The notes beneath the pieces were generated by a model. The model did no database searches. It had not been told where the DNA came from and was given only the letters and a program-made list of their open reading frames with translations. A DNA stretch of 64,000 bases. Source: Stenotrophomonas rhizophila (GTDB lineage Bacteria; Pseudomonadota; Gammaproteobacteria; Xanthomonadales; Xanthomonadaceae). Of this stretch, positions 35,910-45,136 are shown one piece after another (position 1 is the first letter of the stretch; each line of letters starts with the position of its first letter). Location: the NCBI RefSeq assembly GCF_003651185.1, contig NZ_RCDC01000005.1, positions 310,001 through 374,000 on the forward strand, in the 5' to 3' direction. A program made the translations under genes and the position numbers.

Positions 35910-37340
35910 TCAGGTGCCCAGCGCTTCCGGCAGCAATGCGTCGACGAAGGCTTCCGGATCGAACACGCGCAGGTCTTCCGGACGCTCGCCGATGCCGCAG
36001 AAGCGGATCGGAATGCCGAACTCACGCGCCAGCGCGAACACCACGCCGCCCTTGGCGGTGCCATCCAGCTTGGTCACCACCAGGCCGGTCACGTTGACCG
36101 CGGCATGGAACTGACGCAGCTGCGAGAGCGCGTTCTGGCCGGTGGTGCCATCGATGACCATCAGCACTTCATGCGGCGCATGGGGGTCGATCTTGCCGAG
36201 CACGCGGCGGATCTTGCCGAGCTCGTTCATCAGGCCGGCCTGGGTATGCAGGCGGCCGGCGGTATCGGCGATCAGCACCTCGGTGCCGCGTGCCTTGCCG
36301 GCCTGCAGAGCATCAAAGGCGACCGAGGCCGCATCGGCGTTCTGGCCCTGCGCGACCACGGCCACGCCGTTGCGATCGCCCCAGGCCTGCAGCTGCGCGA
36401 CGGCAGCGGCACGGAAGGTATCGCCGGCGGCCAGCATCAGGCTGTGGCCGTCGTCCTTGAAGCGCTTGGCCAGCTTGCCGATGGTGGTGGTCTTGCCGAC
36501 GCCGTTGACGCCGACGGTGAGCACCACGAAGGGCTTGGCGGCGCGGTCGATCACCAGCGGCTTGGCCACCGGCTGCAGGATCGCGATCAGCTCGGCGCGC
36601 AGCGCGGTGAGCAGTGCATTGGCATCGGTGAACTCGCGCGCCTTCATGCGCTTGCGCAGGCCTTCGACCAGCGCCGTGGTCGCGCCGACGCCGACATCGG
36701 CGGTGATCAGCGCGGTTTCCAGTTCGTCGAGCAGGTCGTCATCGAGCTTGGGATTGCGCGAGAACAGGCCGCCGAAGCTGCGGGCGATCACGCTGTTGCG
36801 CAGGCGCTCGCGCCAGCCGCTCTTGCCGGCGGCGGCGGGGGCGATGTCCTGGGAGGACGGGCGCTCGGTCACGGTGGTCGGCGCAGCCGGAGCAACCAGC
36901 GTAACGGGCGTTGCCGGAGTAACCGGGGCGGGCGCTGCCGGAGCGGCGACCGGCGTCGCGACGACAGCCGGCGCAGGCGTGCTCACCGGCGCAGCCGGAG
37001 TCGGAGTCGGGACAACCGGTGCGGTCACCACCGGTGCGGGGGCGACCGGTGCCGGGGCAACAGGCGGTGCGACCACAGGCGCCGGTACAACGGGCGCAGG
37101 CACAACCGGGGTGGCAAGGACAGGCGCAGTCTCAACCGGCGTCGGCGCGGTCTCGCGCTCGACCGGCGCGGCAGCAGGTGCCGCGGCTTCCACCACGGGC
37201 GGCAGCGGCGCAGGCGCTGCCGCAGGCTCGGGCGTGGTCTGCGGGAACGCGGCAGCCAGCTCCTCGGTGGAGTAATGCTGGGTCTTGGCCGCCTCTTGCG
37301 GGGCGTCCTGGGGCTTTTTGCGACGGAAGAAGCTGAGCAT
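35910..37340 (-). CDS. ftsY: Signal recognition particle receptor FtsY
   Basis: The SRP receptor GTPase, 476 aa. Residues 1-8 are a short basic start (MLSFFRRKK). Residues about 35-165 are a Pro/Ala/Val/Thr-rich linker with repeated VVPAPV-like units. The N domain begins near SGWRERLRNSVIARSFGGLF. The G domain carries GVNGVGKTTTIGKLA (G1), AGDTFRAAA (G2), IADTAGRLH (G3) and VTKLDGTAKGG (G4), ending with GIGERPEDLRVFDPEAFVDA. E. coli FtsY has an acidic A domain where this protein has the proline-rich linker. The ATG at 37340 is used; a TTG at 37346 is equally open. Confidence 0.95.
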   Translation of the reverse strand: MLSFFRRKKPQDAPQEAAKTQHYSTEELAAAFPQTTPEPAAAPAPLPPVVEAAAPAAAPVERETAPTPVETAPVLATPVVPAPVVPAPVVAPPVAPAPVAPAPVVTAPVVPTPTPAAPVSTPAPAVVATPVAAPAAPAPVTPATPVTLVAPAAPTTVTERPSSQDIAPAAAGKSGWRERLRNSVIARSFGGLFSRNPKLDDDLLDELETALITADVGVGATTALVEGLRKRMKAREFTDANALLTALRAELIAILQPVAKPLVIDRAAKPFVVLTVGVNGVGKTTTIGKLAKRFKDDGHSLMLAAGDTFRAAAVAQLQAWGDRNGVAVVAQGQNADAASVAFDALQAGKARGTEVLIADTAGRLHTQAGLMNELGKIRRVLGKIDPHAPHEVLMVIDGTTGQNALSQLRQFHAAVNVTGLVVTKLDGTAKGGVVFALAREFGIPIRFCGIGERPEDLRVFDPEAFVDALLPEALGT

Positions 37341-37505
37341 TGGCAAAAGACGCTGAAATCAGAGGGCTATGCTACCACTGCGCCCCGAATGCCCATGGGC
37401 GTGCAGGTGCGGTGGGGCGGGACTCAAGTAATGGCCGATGCGGCCGTTACCGGTTGTGAAGGGCTGCGCCATGCGGGCGCGGCCGGGACAGCAAAACGGT
37501 GAACG

Positions 37506-37802
37506 ATGCGTGTGATGTCCATTGCCAGCGCCGGTATGCGTGCCGCTTCGCTGGGCGTACAGGCGGCCGCCGCCAACGTGGCGCGATTGCCGGTGGCTGA
37601 TGCCACGCGCCTGGGTGTCGCGCAGGCCACAGCGGCAGGGGGCGGTGTCACCGCCACCGTGGTCGCCGCACCCGACGATGCCAACGCGCCGATCGCGGAT
37701 CTGCTCACGGCCAAGCAGGCTGCGCTGGCGTTTGCCGCCAACGCAACCGTGATCCGGCGTCAGGACGAGATGCTGGGCACCTTGCTCGACCGCTGGGCCT
37801 GA
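37506..37802 (+). CDS. Stand-alone mini flagellar-rod (FlgC-like) protein, 98 aa
   Basis: The two ends of this short protein look like the terminal helices of flagellar rod proteins. SIASAGMRAASLGVQAAAAN (residues 5-24) resembles the N-terminal FlgB/FlgC heptad region. DLLTAKQAALAFAANATVIR followed by RQDEMLGTLLD resembles the FlgC C-terminus. The middle of FlgC is replaced by about 35 residues (VAQATAAGGGVTATVVAAPD). No flagellar gene is near; it lies between ftsY and htpG, pointing away from ftsY and converging on htpG. The start lacks a strong ribosome site. It could be a structural protein, a relic, or an unrelated coiled-coil protein. Confidence 0.6.
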   Translation: MRVMSIASAGMRAASLGVQAAAANVARLPVADATRLGVAQATAAGGGVTATVVAAPDDANAPIADLLTAKQAALAFAANATVIRRQDEMLGTLLDRWA

Positions 37803-37889
37803 CCCGCGTGCGCTGACTGCCGCGCGGCGCCATGCACCATCAACCGCAGCGGGCGCCGACCCGTGGCCGGCACCCACCTGCAGCACGAC

Positions 37890-39788
37890 TTACGCCGACA
37901 ACTCCAGCAACAGCTTGTTGAGCCGGCGCACATACGCTGCCGGGTCCTTCAGCGTGTCGCCCGCGGCCAGCGCGGCCTGATCGAACAGGACGCGGCTCAG
38001 GTCGTCGAAGCGCGCGGCATCGCCTTCCTGATCCAGCTTGCCGATCAGCGGATGGGCCGGGTTGAACTCGAACACCGGCTTGCTGTCCGGCACCTTCTGC
38101 CCACTGGCTTCCAGGATCTGGCGCATCTGCAGGCCCAGGTCCTGCTCGCCGATCGCCAGGATCGCCGGGGAATCGGTCAGGCGGTGCGAGACGCGCACGT
38201 CGGCGACGTCCTCACCCAGTGCGGTCTTGATGCGGTCCACCAGTGCCTGCTTGTCCTTGGCGACGGCTTCCTGCGCCTGCTTGTCTTCGGCGCTTTCCAG
38301 CGCGCCCAGGTCCAGATCGCCGCGTGCGACATCGACGAACGACTTGCCGTCGAACTCGGTCAGGTACCCCATCAGCCATTCGTCGATGCGGTCGGTGAGC
38401 AGCAGCACTTCCACGCCTTTCTTGCGGAAGACTTCCAGGTGCGGGCTGTCCTTGACCTGGGTGTGGCTGTCGCCGGTCAGGAAGTAGATCTTGTCCTGGC
38501 CCTCGATCATGCGGCCCACGTAGTCGGCCAGCGACACGCTCGGCTCGCCGCTGTCGTCATGGGTGGAGGCGAAGCGCAGCAGGCCGGCGATCTTCTCGCG
38601 GTTGCCATAGTCTTCGGCCGGACCTTCCTTGAGCACCTGGCCGAACTGCTTCCAGAAGCCGGCATAGACGTCCGGCTTGTCCTTGGCCAGCTTCTCCAGC
38701 ATGTCCAGCGAACGCTTGGTCAGCGCCGACTTCATCGAATCGATGACCGGGCCGGACTGCAGGATTTCGCGCGAGACGTTCAACGACAGATCATTGGAAT
38801 CCACCACGCCCTTGATGAAACGCAGGTACAGCGGCAGGAACTGCTCGGCCTGGTCCATCACGAACACGCGCTGCACGTACAGCTTCAAGCCCTTGGGCGC
38901 ATCGCGGTGGTACAGGTCGAACGGCGCATGGCCGGGCACGTACAGCAGCGAGGTGTACTCGAGCTTGCCTTCGACCTTGTTGTGGCTCCACGCCAGCGGA
39001 TCCTGATGGTCGTGCGCGGCGTGCTTGTAGAACTCCTGGTACTCGGCGTCGCTGATCTCGGTACGCGGGCGCGTCCACAGGGCGCTGGCACGGTTCACGG
39101 TTTCCCACTCGATCTCGGCCGGGGCGTCCTCGCCGTGGTGTTCCTTGACCATCTGGATCGGCAGGCCGATGTGGTCGGAGTACTTCTTGATGATGCCGCG
39201 CAGGCGCCAGCCGTCGGCGAAGTCGCGCTGGTCGTCCTTCAGGTGCAGCACGATGCGGGTGCCGCGCTCGGTCTTGTCGATGCCTTCCACGTCGAACTCG
39301 CCTTCGCCGCGCGAGGACCAGTGCACGCCCTCGCTGGCGGGCAGGCCGGCGCGACGGGAGTAGACGTCGACCTGGTCGGCGACGATGAAGGCGCTGTAGA
39401 AGCCGACGCCGAACTGGCCGATCAGCTGGGAATCCTTCTTCTGGTCGCCGGAGAGCTGGCGCAGGAAGTCGCCGGTGCCCGACTTGGCGATGGTGCCCAG
39501 GTGGGCGATCGCTTCGTCACGGCTCATGCCGATGCCGTTGTCGTCGATGGTCAGGGTGTTGGCGGTGGCGTCGAAGCTGACGCGGATGCGCAGGTCGCCG
39601 TCGTTCTCGAGCAGGGCCGGCTGGGTCAGCGCTTCGAAGCGCAGTTTGTCCGAGGCGTCGGCGGCGTTGGAGATGAGCTCGCGAAGGAAGATTTCCTTGT
39701 TGGAGTACAGCGAGTGGATCATCAGCTGCAGCAGCTGTTTGACTTCGGTCTGGAAGCCCAGGGTTTCTTTTTGGGTCTGCACGGTCAT
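37890..39788 (-). CDS. htpG: Chaperone HtpG (Hsp90)
   Basis: ATP-dependent cytoplasmic chaperone, 632 aa. The GHKL ATPase motifs are [17 protein letters not shown] (Glu and Asn), [29 protein letters not shown] and GTRIVLHL. The middle domain includes [21 protein letters not shown] with the catalytic Arg. Ends without MEEVD, as bacterial. The ATG at 39788 ([15 protein letters not shown]) has AAGGAG 10 bases upstream. I saw no CIRCE element in its upstream region. Confidence 0.97.
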   Translation of the reverse strand: MTVQTQKETLGFQTEVKQLLQLMIHSLYSNKEIFLRELISNAADASDKLRFEALTQPALLENDGDLRIRVSFDATANTLTIDDNGIGMSRDEAIAHLGTIAKSGTGDFLRQLSGDQKKDSQLIGQFGVGFYSAFIVADQVDVYSRRAGLPASEGVHWSSRGEGEFDVEGIDKTERGTRIVLHLKDDQRDFADGWRLRGIIKKYSDHIGLPIQMVKEHHGEDAPAEIEWETVNRASALWTRPRTEISDAEYQEFYKHAAHDHQDPLAWSHNKVEGKLEYTSLLYVPGHAPFDLYHRDAPKGLKLYVQRVFVMDQAEQFLPLYLRFIKGVVDSNDLSLNVSREILQSGPVIDSMKSALTKRSLDMLEKLAKDKPDVYAGFWKQFGQVLKEGPAEDYGNREKIAGLLRFASTHDDSGEPSVSLADYVGRMIEGQDKIYFLTGDSHTQVKDSPHLEVFRKKGVEVLLLTDRIDEWLMGYLTEFDGKSFVDVARGDLDLGALESAEDKQAQEAVAKDKQALVDRIKTALGEDVADVRVSHRLTDSPAILAIGEQDLGLQMRQILEASGQKVPDSKPVFEFNPAHPLIGKLDQEGDAARFDDLSRVLFDQAALAAGDTLKDPAAYVRRLNKLLLELSA

Positions 39789-39916
39789 GGGTCGTGTTGC
39801 TCCTTGGGGCATTGCCGCGCCCGGCGCGGCGGCTGGCTCAAGGGGTAGGGGTGGATTGTCCCGAATTCAAGGCCGCCACCTCCAGCACGGCGCCTGTCTG
39901 TCTGCGTGGGGAGGGC

Positions 39917-40013
39917 GGCGGGTACGGGGTGCCGGGACGCGGCGTGAACCCCTCCATGGGGCCTCGTGGGCAGCATCCATGCTGCCCAACGGTCTAGGCC
40001 CCCCGTACCCGCC
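39917..40013. repeat. Long structured inverted repeat, copy 2
   Basis: Arms 39917-39938 and 39992-40013 pair over 22 bases with three imperfect positions. The core reads GCGGCGTGAACC, hairpin 1 with loop TCCAT closed by CCC/GGG, spacer CCTCGT, hairpin 2 GGGCAGC/GCTGCCC with loop ATCCAT, then AACG. It matches the minus-strand core of copy 1 (19587-19640) almost base for base outside the stems, while the arms are different. Confidence 0.85.
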
Positions 40014-40045
40014 ACCTTCTACAAGGTGGGTCGGACGTGCGACAG

Positions 40046-40065
40046 GAGCCACGCCATGCGTGGCT
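40046..40065. repeat. REP-like palindrome upstream of rsmD
   Basis: GAGCCACGCCATGCGTGGCT, same unit as at 31144 and 35876. Confidence 0.75.
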
Positions 40066-40208
40066 GCATTTCATTCCGGCATCGGGACGCTGGGTGGAGA
40101 CAACCGCTGGACCGCCTAGAATGTCGTCCTGAACCGCCTGCCATCCGTGCCCATGACTCTCTTCCGCCCGTTCGCCCATCCCGTTGCCACCTGTCTGCGG
40201 AGCCACGC

Positions 40209-40811
40209 ATGACGCCGCGGCAGCCGGTGGCCGCCGTGGGTCAGGTGCGGATCATCGGGGGCAAATGGCGCAATACGAAGCTGCCGGTGCCGCTGTCACC
40301 GGGGCTGCGGCCCAGCAGTGACCGGGTGCGCGAGACGCTGTTCAACTGGCTGATGCCGCGGCTGGGTGGGGCGCGGGTGCTGGATCTGTTCGCCGGCAGC
40401 GGGGCGCTGGGGCTGGAGGCGGTGTCGCGGGGGGCGGCGCAGGCGACGCTGGTGGAGCGCGATGTGGCGTTGTCCCGGCAACTGCGCGAGTCGGTCGCCA
40501 AGCTGGGGGCGCAGGAGCAGATCGCGGTGGTACAGGCCGATGCGCTGCAGTGGCTGCGGCAGCCGGCCGGGGCGCTGGCGGATATCGTGTTCATCGATCC
40601 GCCGTTCGCCGATGGGCTGTGGGAGGCGGTGATCGCCGGGCTGCCCTCGCATCTGGCCGCCGATGCCTGGCTGTACGTGGAGTCCCCGGCCGATCAGGCG
40701 CCGAAGATGCCCGCGCCGTGGCTGCTGCACCGTGAGGGGGGCACCCGGGAGGTCCGTTTTGCCCTGTATCGGCGCGCCACTGCTACACTTTCACCAGACC
40801 AACACGCGTAG
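40209..40811 (+). CDS. rsmD: 16S rRNA (guanine966-N2)-methyltransferase
   Basis: A 200-aa SAM-dependent methyltransferase acting on the small ribosomal subunit. RIIGGKWRNTKLPVP is the RsmD-type N-terminus, RPSSDRVRETLFNWL binds RNA, VLDLFAGSGALGLEAVSRGA is the SAM motif I, and IVFIDPPF is the catalytic (D/N)PPF motif. The ATG at 40209 sets the usual length; the frame to 39966 crosses the repeat. coaD follows after 7 bases, the conserved rsmD-coaD order. Confidence 0.95.
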   Translation: MTPRQPVAAVGQVRIIGGKWRNTKLPVPLSPGLRPSSDRVRETLFNWLMPRLGGARVLDLFAGSGALGLEAVSRGAAQATLVERDVALSRQLRESVAKLGAQEQIAVVQADALQWLRQPAGALADIVFIDPPFADGLWEAVIAGLPSHLAADAWLYVESPADQAPKMPAPWLLHREGGTREVRFALYRRATATLSPDQHA

Positions 40812-40815
40812 CTGA

Positions 40816-41328
<513 letters not shown>

Positions 41329-41375
41329 TACCTGTCAGACCCATACATACCAAGAATCACCAAGGGAGGAATTCC

Positions 41376-41867
41376 ATGAACAACACCATGCGTGCCATGT
41401 TGATCGCGTCGTTCGCGCTGGCCTTCACCGCCTGCAAGAAGGAAGAGGCCGCGCCGGTCGTCGAAGCCCAGCAGGCGCTGGTCGCCCCGGCTGCCGATGA
41501 CGATGCCGGCTGGAAGAAGTACCTGCAGGCCGTGGCCGTGCAGAACATGGGCAACATCAGCAACAGCCCGTACCTGTATTACCTCGCCCCGGAATCGGAC
41601 CCGGAATTCGCGGCCAAGTATGAGCGTCAGGTCGAAAGCGCGACCCAGGCCGTGGGCCGTGGCGTGCAGCCGGGCAACATGCTGGCCTTCGGTTCCTCGG
41701 CCTCGGCCAAGATGGCCGACATGATCCAGGCCGTGTTCAAGGACGTCTCGCCGGATTCGATGAAGGGTGTGCGCGTGGTGTTCATCGGCAAGGCCGCCGA
41801 CAACGCCCGCGTCCAGTCGATCATCCAGCCGACCGGCGCCGAGTACATCTTCGTCGAAGCCAAGTAA
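41376..41867 (+). CDS. Hypothetical lipoprotein, 163 aa
   Basis: I do not recognise a named family. MNNTMRAMLIASFALAFTAC is a signal peptide with Cys-20 as lipid site, followed by KKEEAAP and an Ala/Val-rich linker. The mature domain (residues about 45-163) contains KYLQAVAVQNMGNISNSPYL, YYLAPESDPEF and a C-terminal VRVVFIGKAADNARVQSIIQ, which looks like one alpha/beta domain. A strong AGGGAGG lies 9 bases before the ATG, suggesting high expression. It follows coaD by 47 bases. Envelope location is predicted; role unknown. Confidence 0.75.
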   Translation: MNNTMRAMLIASFALAFTACKKEEAAPVVEAQQALVAPAADDDAGWKKYLQAVAVQNMGNISNSPYLYYLAPESDPEFAAKYERQVESATQAVGRGVQPGNMLAFGSSASAKMADMIQAVFKDVSPDSMKGVRVVFIGKAADNARVQSIIQPTGAEYIFVEAK

Positions 41868-41931
41868 CCCGTGCAGTGGCGGCTGCGCCGTGTGCGCGGC
41901 CCGGGTGGCGCCCGCAGGGGCGTCACCGATG

Positions 41932-41959
41932 ACCGGCCCGCGCGCCCGCGTGGGCCGGT
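41932..41959 (+). terminator. Strong hairpin after the lipoprotein gene
   Basis: ACCGGCCC/GGGCCGGT stem with a GC-rich inner part, followed by TTCTC. A T-poor terminator or processing hairpin before the ferredoxin gene. Confidence 0.45.
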
Positions 41960-41992
41960 TCTCATCCGCCGGCGCGGGCGTGGAGTAACGCC

Positions 41993-42277
41993 ATGTCGCT
42001 GAAAATCAATGAGCTCTGCGTCAATTGCGACGTCTGTGAGCCGGCCTGTCCCAATCAGGCCATTTCGATGGGTGAAACCATCTACGTGATCGATCCGGCC
42101 CGCTGCACCGAGTGCGTGGGGCATTTCGACGAACCCCAGTGCGTGGTCGTCTGCCCGGTCGAATGCATCGATCCCGATCCGGACATTCCGGAAACCCAGG
42201 ACGCCCTGCTGGCCAAGCTGCACGGGCTGCAGCGCGATCATCCCGAATTGTATGTCACGGAGTTTCTGCCCAAATGA
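41993..42277 (+). CDS. YfhL-type 2[4Fe-4S] ferredoxin
   Basis: A 94-aa ferredoxin. The first cluster uses CVNCDVCEPACPNQAISMG; the second uses CTECVGHFDEPQCVVVCPV, where the insert between the second and third Cys is typical of the Allochromatium/YfhL subgroup, followed by a C-terminal helix (LLAKLHGLQRDHPEL). Cytoplasmic electron carrier with unknown partner. Its stop overlaps the ggt ATG (ATGA), so it is translated together with ggt, an odd pairing of a cytosolic carrier with an exported enzyme. Confidence 0.94.
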   Translation: MSLKINELCVNCDVCEPACPNQAISMGETIYVIDPARCTECVGHFDEPQCVVVCPVECIDPDPDIPETQDALLAKLHGLQRDHPELYVTEFLPK

Positions 42278-44010
42278 GAACGCTGTCGCGTCGTTGGTTG
42301 CTGCTCGTCCTGTTGGTCAGCCCGAGCGTCTGGGCGGCGGAATCCCCGCAGGCGGCGCTGGCCAAACATCCTGACGGCGTGGCCGTCGCCAGTGGCCATC
42401 ACCTGGCCACCGAAGCCGGCATGGAAATCCTGGCCAAGGGCGGCAACGCATTCGATGCGGCCGTGGCCGTGTCCGCCACGCTGGCGGTGGTCGAGCCGAT
42501 CAGTTCCGGCCTTGGCGGCGGCGGCTTCTTCCTGCTGCACGATGCGGCCACCGGCAAGGACGTGATGCTGGACGCGCGCGAAACCGCGCCGCAGTCCGCC
42601 ACGCCCGAAGCGTTCCTGGACAAGAAGGGCGATCTGGACCGCGACCGTTCGGTCAACGGTGCCTGGTCGGCCGGTATCCCGGGCCTGCCGGCAGCGTTGG
42701 TGGAACTGTCCTCCAAGCACGGCAAGCTGCCGCTGAAGACCTCGCTGGAACCGGCCATGCGCATCGCGCGCGATGGCTTCCCGGTGTATGCGCGCATGTC
42801 CAAGGGCTACCAATCGCGGCGCGCGGTGATGCAGCGCTATCCCGGCACGCGCGAGGTCTATGAGCGCAACGGCAAGCCGATCGCCGAGGGCGATGTGTTC
42901 CGCCAGCCGGAACTGGCCAGGACCATGGAGCGTCTGGCCGACCAGGGCTTCGATGGCTTCTACCGGGGCGAGACCGGCAAGCTGCTGCTCAAGGGCGTGA
43001 AGCAGGCCGGCGGCCAGTGGACCGCGGAGGAATTGGCCGGCTACCGGGTCAAGCTGCGCGAGCCGATCGCCTTCAAGTACCGCGACTGGACCATCACCAC
43101 CGCCTCGCCCCCGTCTTCCGGCGGCATCGCGCTGGCGGCCATGCTGCAGATCCTGGAAGGCTGGGACCTGAAATCGCTGGACCAGGCCCATCGCACCCAC
43201 CTGGTGGTGGAAGCCATGCGCCGCGCCTACCGCGACCGCACCTTCTTCCTGGGCGACCCGGATTTCGTGGACATCCCGCAGAAAGTGCTGACCAGCAAGG
43301 ACTACGCGCAGGGCCTGCGTGCCACCATCCACCCGGAGAAGGCGACCCCGAGCGATCTGCTGTCGGGCAACCCGACCCCGCTTGAAGATGACGAGACCAC
43401 GCATTTCTCGATCATCGACCGCGAAGGCAACCGCGTCGGCGCAACCCAGACCGTGAACCTGCTGTACGGCTCGGGCCTGATTCCGTCGGGTACCGGCGTG
43501 CTGCTGAACAACGAAATGGACGATTTCGCGCTCAAGCCGGGCACGCCCAATGCCTTCGGCGTGATGGGCTACGCGGCCAATGCGCCCAAGCCGGGCAAGC
43601 GCATGCTCAGCTCGATGACCCCGACCTTCATGGAGTCCGCCGACAAGGTCGTGGTGCTCGGCACGCCCGGTGGCAGCCGCATCATCACCATGGTGCTGCT
43701 GGGGATCCTCGGCTACGACGATGGCCTGACTGCCCAGCAGGTCGCCGCGTTGCCGCGCTACCACCACCAGTGGCTGCCGGATCTGATCGAGGCCGAGAGC
43801 GGCACTTTCGATGCGGGCACCATCAAACAGCTGCAGGCAATGGGCCACAAGATCGATCTGCCCGGCGACACCGCCGCGGGTGGCCGCGGCTCCAGCCACG
43901 TCTGGGGCAACCTGCAGACCGTGGAATGGGACCGCCGCAGCAATGTCCTCAGCGGTGGCAGCGACCCGCGCAATCCGGTCGGCAGCGCCGCGGTCAGCCA
44001 AGCACACTGA
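42274..44010 (+). CDS. ggt: Gamma-glutamyltransferase (proenzyme, periplasmic)
   Basis: Cleaves gamma-glutamyl compounds such as glutathione in the periplasm. A 578-aa precursor with signal peptide MRTLSRRWLLLVLLVSPSVW-AA. The large subunit has SGLGGGGFFLLHD and LDARETAP. Self-cleavage is expected before the nucleophile Thr in DDETTHFSIIDREGN, giving a small subunit with GSGLIPSGTGVLLNNEMDDF, SSMTPTF and GTPGGSRIITMV. All catalytic landmarks are intact. The ATG lies on the ferredoxin stop; the frame to 42112 is within the ferredoxin gene. Confidence 0.95.
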   Translation: MRTLSRRWLLLVLLVSPSVWAAESPQAALAKHPDGVAVASGHHLATEAGMEILAKGGNAFDAAVAVSATLAVVEPISSGLGGGGFFLLHDAATGKDVMLDARETAPQSATPEAFLDKKGDLDRDRSVNGAWSAGIPGLPAALVELSSKHGKLPLKTSLEPAMRIARDGFPVYARMSKGYQSRRAVMQRYPGTREVYERNGKPIAEGDVFRQPELARTMERLADQGFDGFYRGETGKLLLKGVKQAGGQWTAEELAGYRVKLREPIAFKYRDWTITTASPPSSGGIALAAMLQILEGWDLKSLDQAHRTHLVVEAMRRAYRDRTFFLGDPDFVDIPQKVLTSKDYAQGLRATIHPEKATPSDLLSGNPTPLEDDETTHFSIIDREGNRVGATQTVNLLYGSGLIPSGTGVLLNNEMDDFALKPGTPNAFGVMGYAANAPKPGKRMLSSMTPTFMESADKVVVLGTPGGSRIITMVLLGILGYDDGLTAQQVAALPRYHHQWLPDLIEAESGTFDAGTIKQLQAMGHKIDLPGDTAAGGRGSSHVWGNLQTVEWDRRSNVLSGGSDPRNPVGSAAVSQAH

Positions 44011-44028
44011 TTGACCGCACAAACGAGA

Positions 44029-44056
44029 AACCCCGTCCCAGTGGCGGGGTTTTTTC
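44029..44056 (+). terminator. Terminator of the ferredoxin-ggt unit
   Basis: AAACCCCG/CGGGGTT stem (about 44028-44051) with a 9-base loop, then a run of T. Confidence 0.85.
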
Positions 44057-44094
44057 ATGGGCGATGGCTAGCGAATATTTAACGGGGCCACGAC

Positions 44095-44100
44095 GATAAT
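44095..44100 (+). promoter_or_regulatory. -10 box close to the hydrolase start codon
   Basis: GATAAT ends 6 bases before the ATG at 44107. No Shine-Dalgarno sequence is present, so a leaderless transcript is likely. The -35 is not recognisable. Confidence 0.35.
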
Positions 44101-44106
44101 TTGCCA

Positions 44107-44994
44107 ATGAAACTATGGTCCATCCGCGGTAACTCCCAGAAACTCGACGGTGGCGCGATGTTCGGCAATGCGCCGCGCGCGGTCTGGGAAAAGTGGGCAG
44201 TGCCGGACGATCTCAACCGGATCGAACTGGCCTGCCGTGCACTGCTCGCCAGCCCGCTGGCCGGCAAGACGGTGCTGTTTGAAACCGGCATCGGCGCTTT
44301 CTTCGAGCCGAAACTGCGGGACCGCTACGGTGTGCAGGAACCCAGCCATGTGCTGATCGAATCCCTGCGCGAGGCCGGGTTCGAGCACGAAGACATCGAC
44401 GTGGTGGTGCTGAGCCATCTGCACTTCGATCATGCCGGCGGCCTGCTGGCACCGTGGAGCGAAGGTCGCGCGCCGGAACTGTTGTTCCCGAATGCGACCT
44501 TCCTGGTCGGGGCCGAGCACTGGGCGCGCGCGCTGCATCCGCATCCGCGCGATCGGGCCAGTTTCATCCCGGAACTGCCCGGTCTGCTGCAGGCCAGTGG
44601 CCGCCTGGAAATCGTCGACGGTCCGTATTCCACCGCCCTGGGCGACAGCGTACGTTTCAGCTTCAGCGACGGGCATACCCCGGGGCTGATGCTGGCCGAG
44701 ATCATCGGGCCGGAGACGGTGGATGGGCAGGCGCGGGGCGGCGTGGTGTTCTGCGCGGACCTGATCCCAGGCCGCTCGTGGGTGCATGTGCCGATCACGA
44801 TGGGTTACGACCGCAACGCCGAACTGCTGATCGACGAGAAGCGCAGCTTCCTGGAAGACAAACTGGCCCGCAACGTCCATCTGTTCTTCACCCACGACCC
44901 GCAGTGCGCGTTGGCGCAGGTGTCACGCGATGAGAAGGGCCGCTTCGGCACCGTGCACGAACAGGGCGAACTGAAGGCCCGCGCGCTGGCCTGA
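44107..44994 (+). CDS. Metallo-beta-lactamase-fold hydrolase
   Basis: A 295-aa cytoplasmic hydrolase. The zinc motif [10 protein letters not shown] (HxHxDH) is intact; a later His lies in [10 protein letters not shown], an Asp in [10 protein letters not shown] and the last His in [11 protein letters not shown], so both metal sites seem complete. It has no signal peptide. Substrate cannot be told; lactonases, glyoxalase II-like and phosphodiesterase members share this fold. It lies alone after the ggt terminator, with a -10 box so close to the ATG that the mRNA may be leaderless. A frame start at 44101 is possible but adds only two residues. Confidence 0.85.
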   Translation: MKLWSIRGNSQKLDGGAMFGNAPRAVWEKWAVPDDLNRIELACRALLASPLAGKTVLFETGIGAFFEPKLRDRYGVQEPSHVLIESLREAGFEHEDIDVVVLSHLHFDHAGGLLAPWSEGRAPELLFPNATFLVGAEHWARALHPHPRDRASFIPELPGLLQASGRLEIVDGPYSTALGDSVRFSFSDGHTPGLMLAEIIGPETVDGQARGGVVFCADLIPGRSWVHVPITMGYDRNAELLIDEKRSFLEDKLARNVHLFFTHDPQCALAQVSRDEKGRFGTVHEQGELKARALA

Positions 44995-45072
44995 CGCCTG
45001 CGGCAGGTCCGGCCGCGCACCGGCCGGTATTACCGCGCCGTGCCCGGCATTACCGGCTGGGCAACCACACCG

Positions 45073-45097
45073 GTAGATGCCGACCGTTGGTCGGCAC
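45073..45097 (+). repeat. SMAG-type palindromic repeat
   Basis: GTAG followed by ATGCCGACCGTTGGTCGGCA. A related element with reversed GTAAT end lies at about 45007-45033. They fill the 142-base gap between the convergent hydrolase and psiF genes. Confidence 0.7.
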
Positions 45098-45136
45098 GGC
45101 ACCTCACGGCACCGGGCATGAATCCGGCCCGATGCG

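Larger units (their letters stand above)
39789..40208. other. 420-base intergenic region between htpG and rsmD
   Basis: This divergent gap holds the second long structured repeat (39917-40013) and one REP-like palindrome (40046-40065). Between 40066 and 40208 there is only a short open stretch around 40153 that ends at the rsmD start; I see no convincing gene. The promoters of htpG and rsmD must lie here but no clear box pair stands out. Confidence 0.6.

Noticed and set aside
37863..39848. A 661-codon plus-strand frame over htpG
   Set aside because: Antisense shadow of the HSP90 gene, which carries all ATPase motifs.
39789..39916. Possible CIRCE or heat-shock promoter before htpG
   Set aside because: No TTAGCACTC-N9-GAGTGCTAA inverted repeat and no convincing sigma32 box pair were seen.
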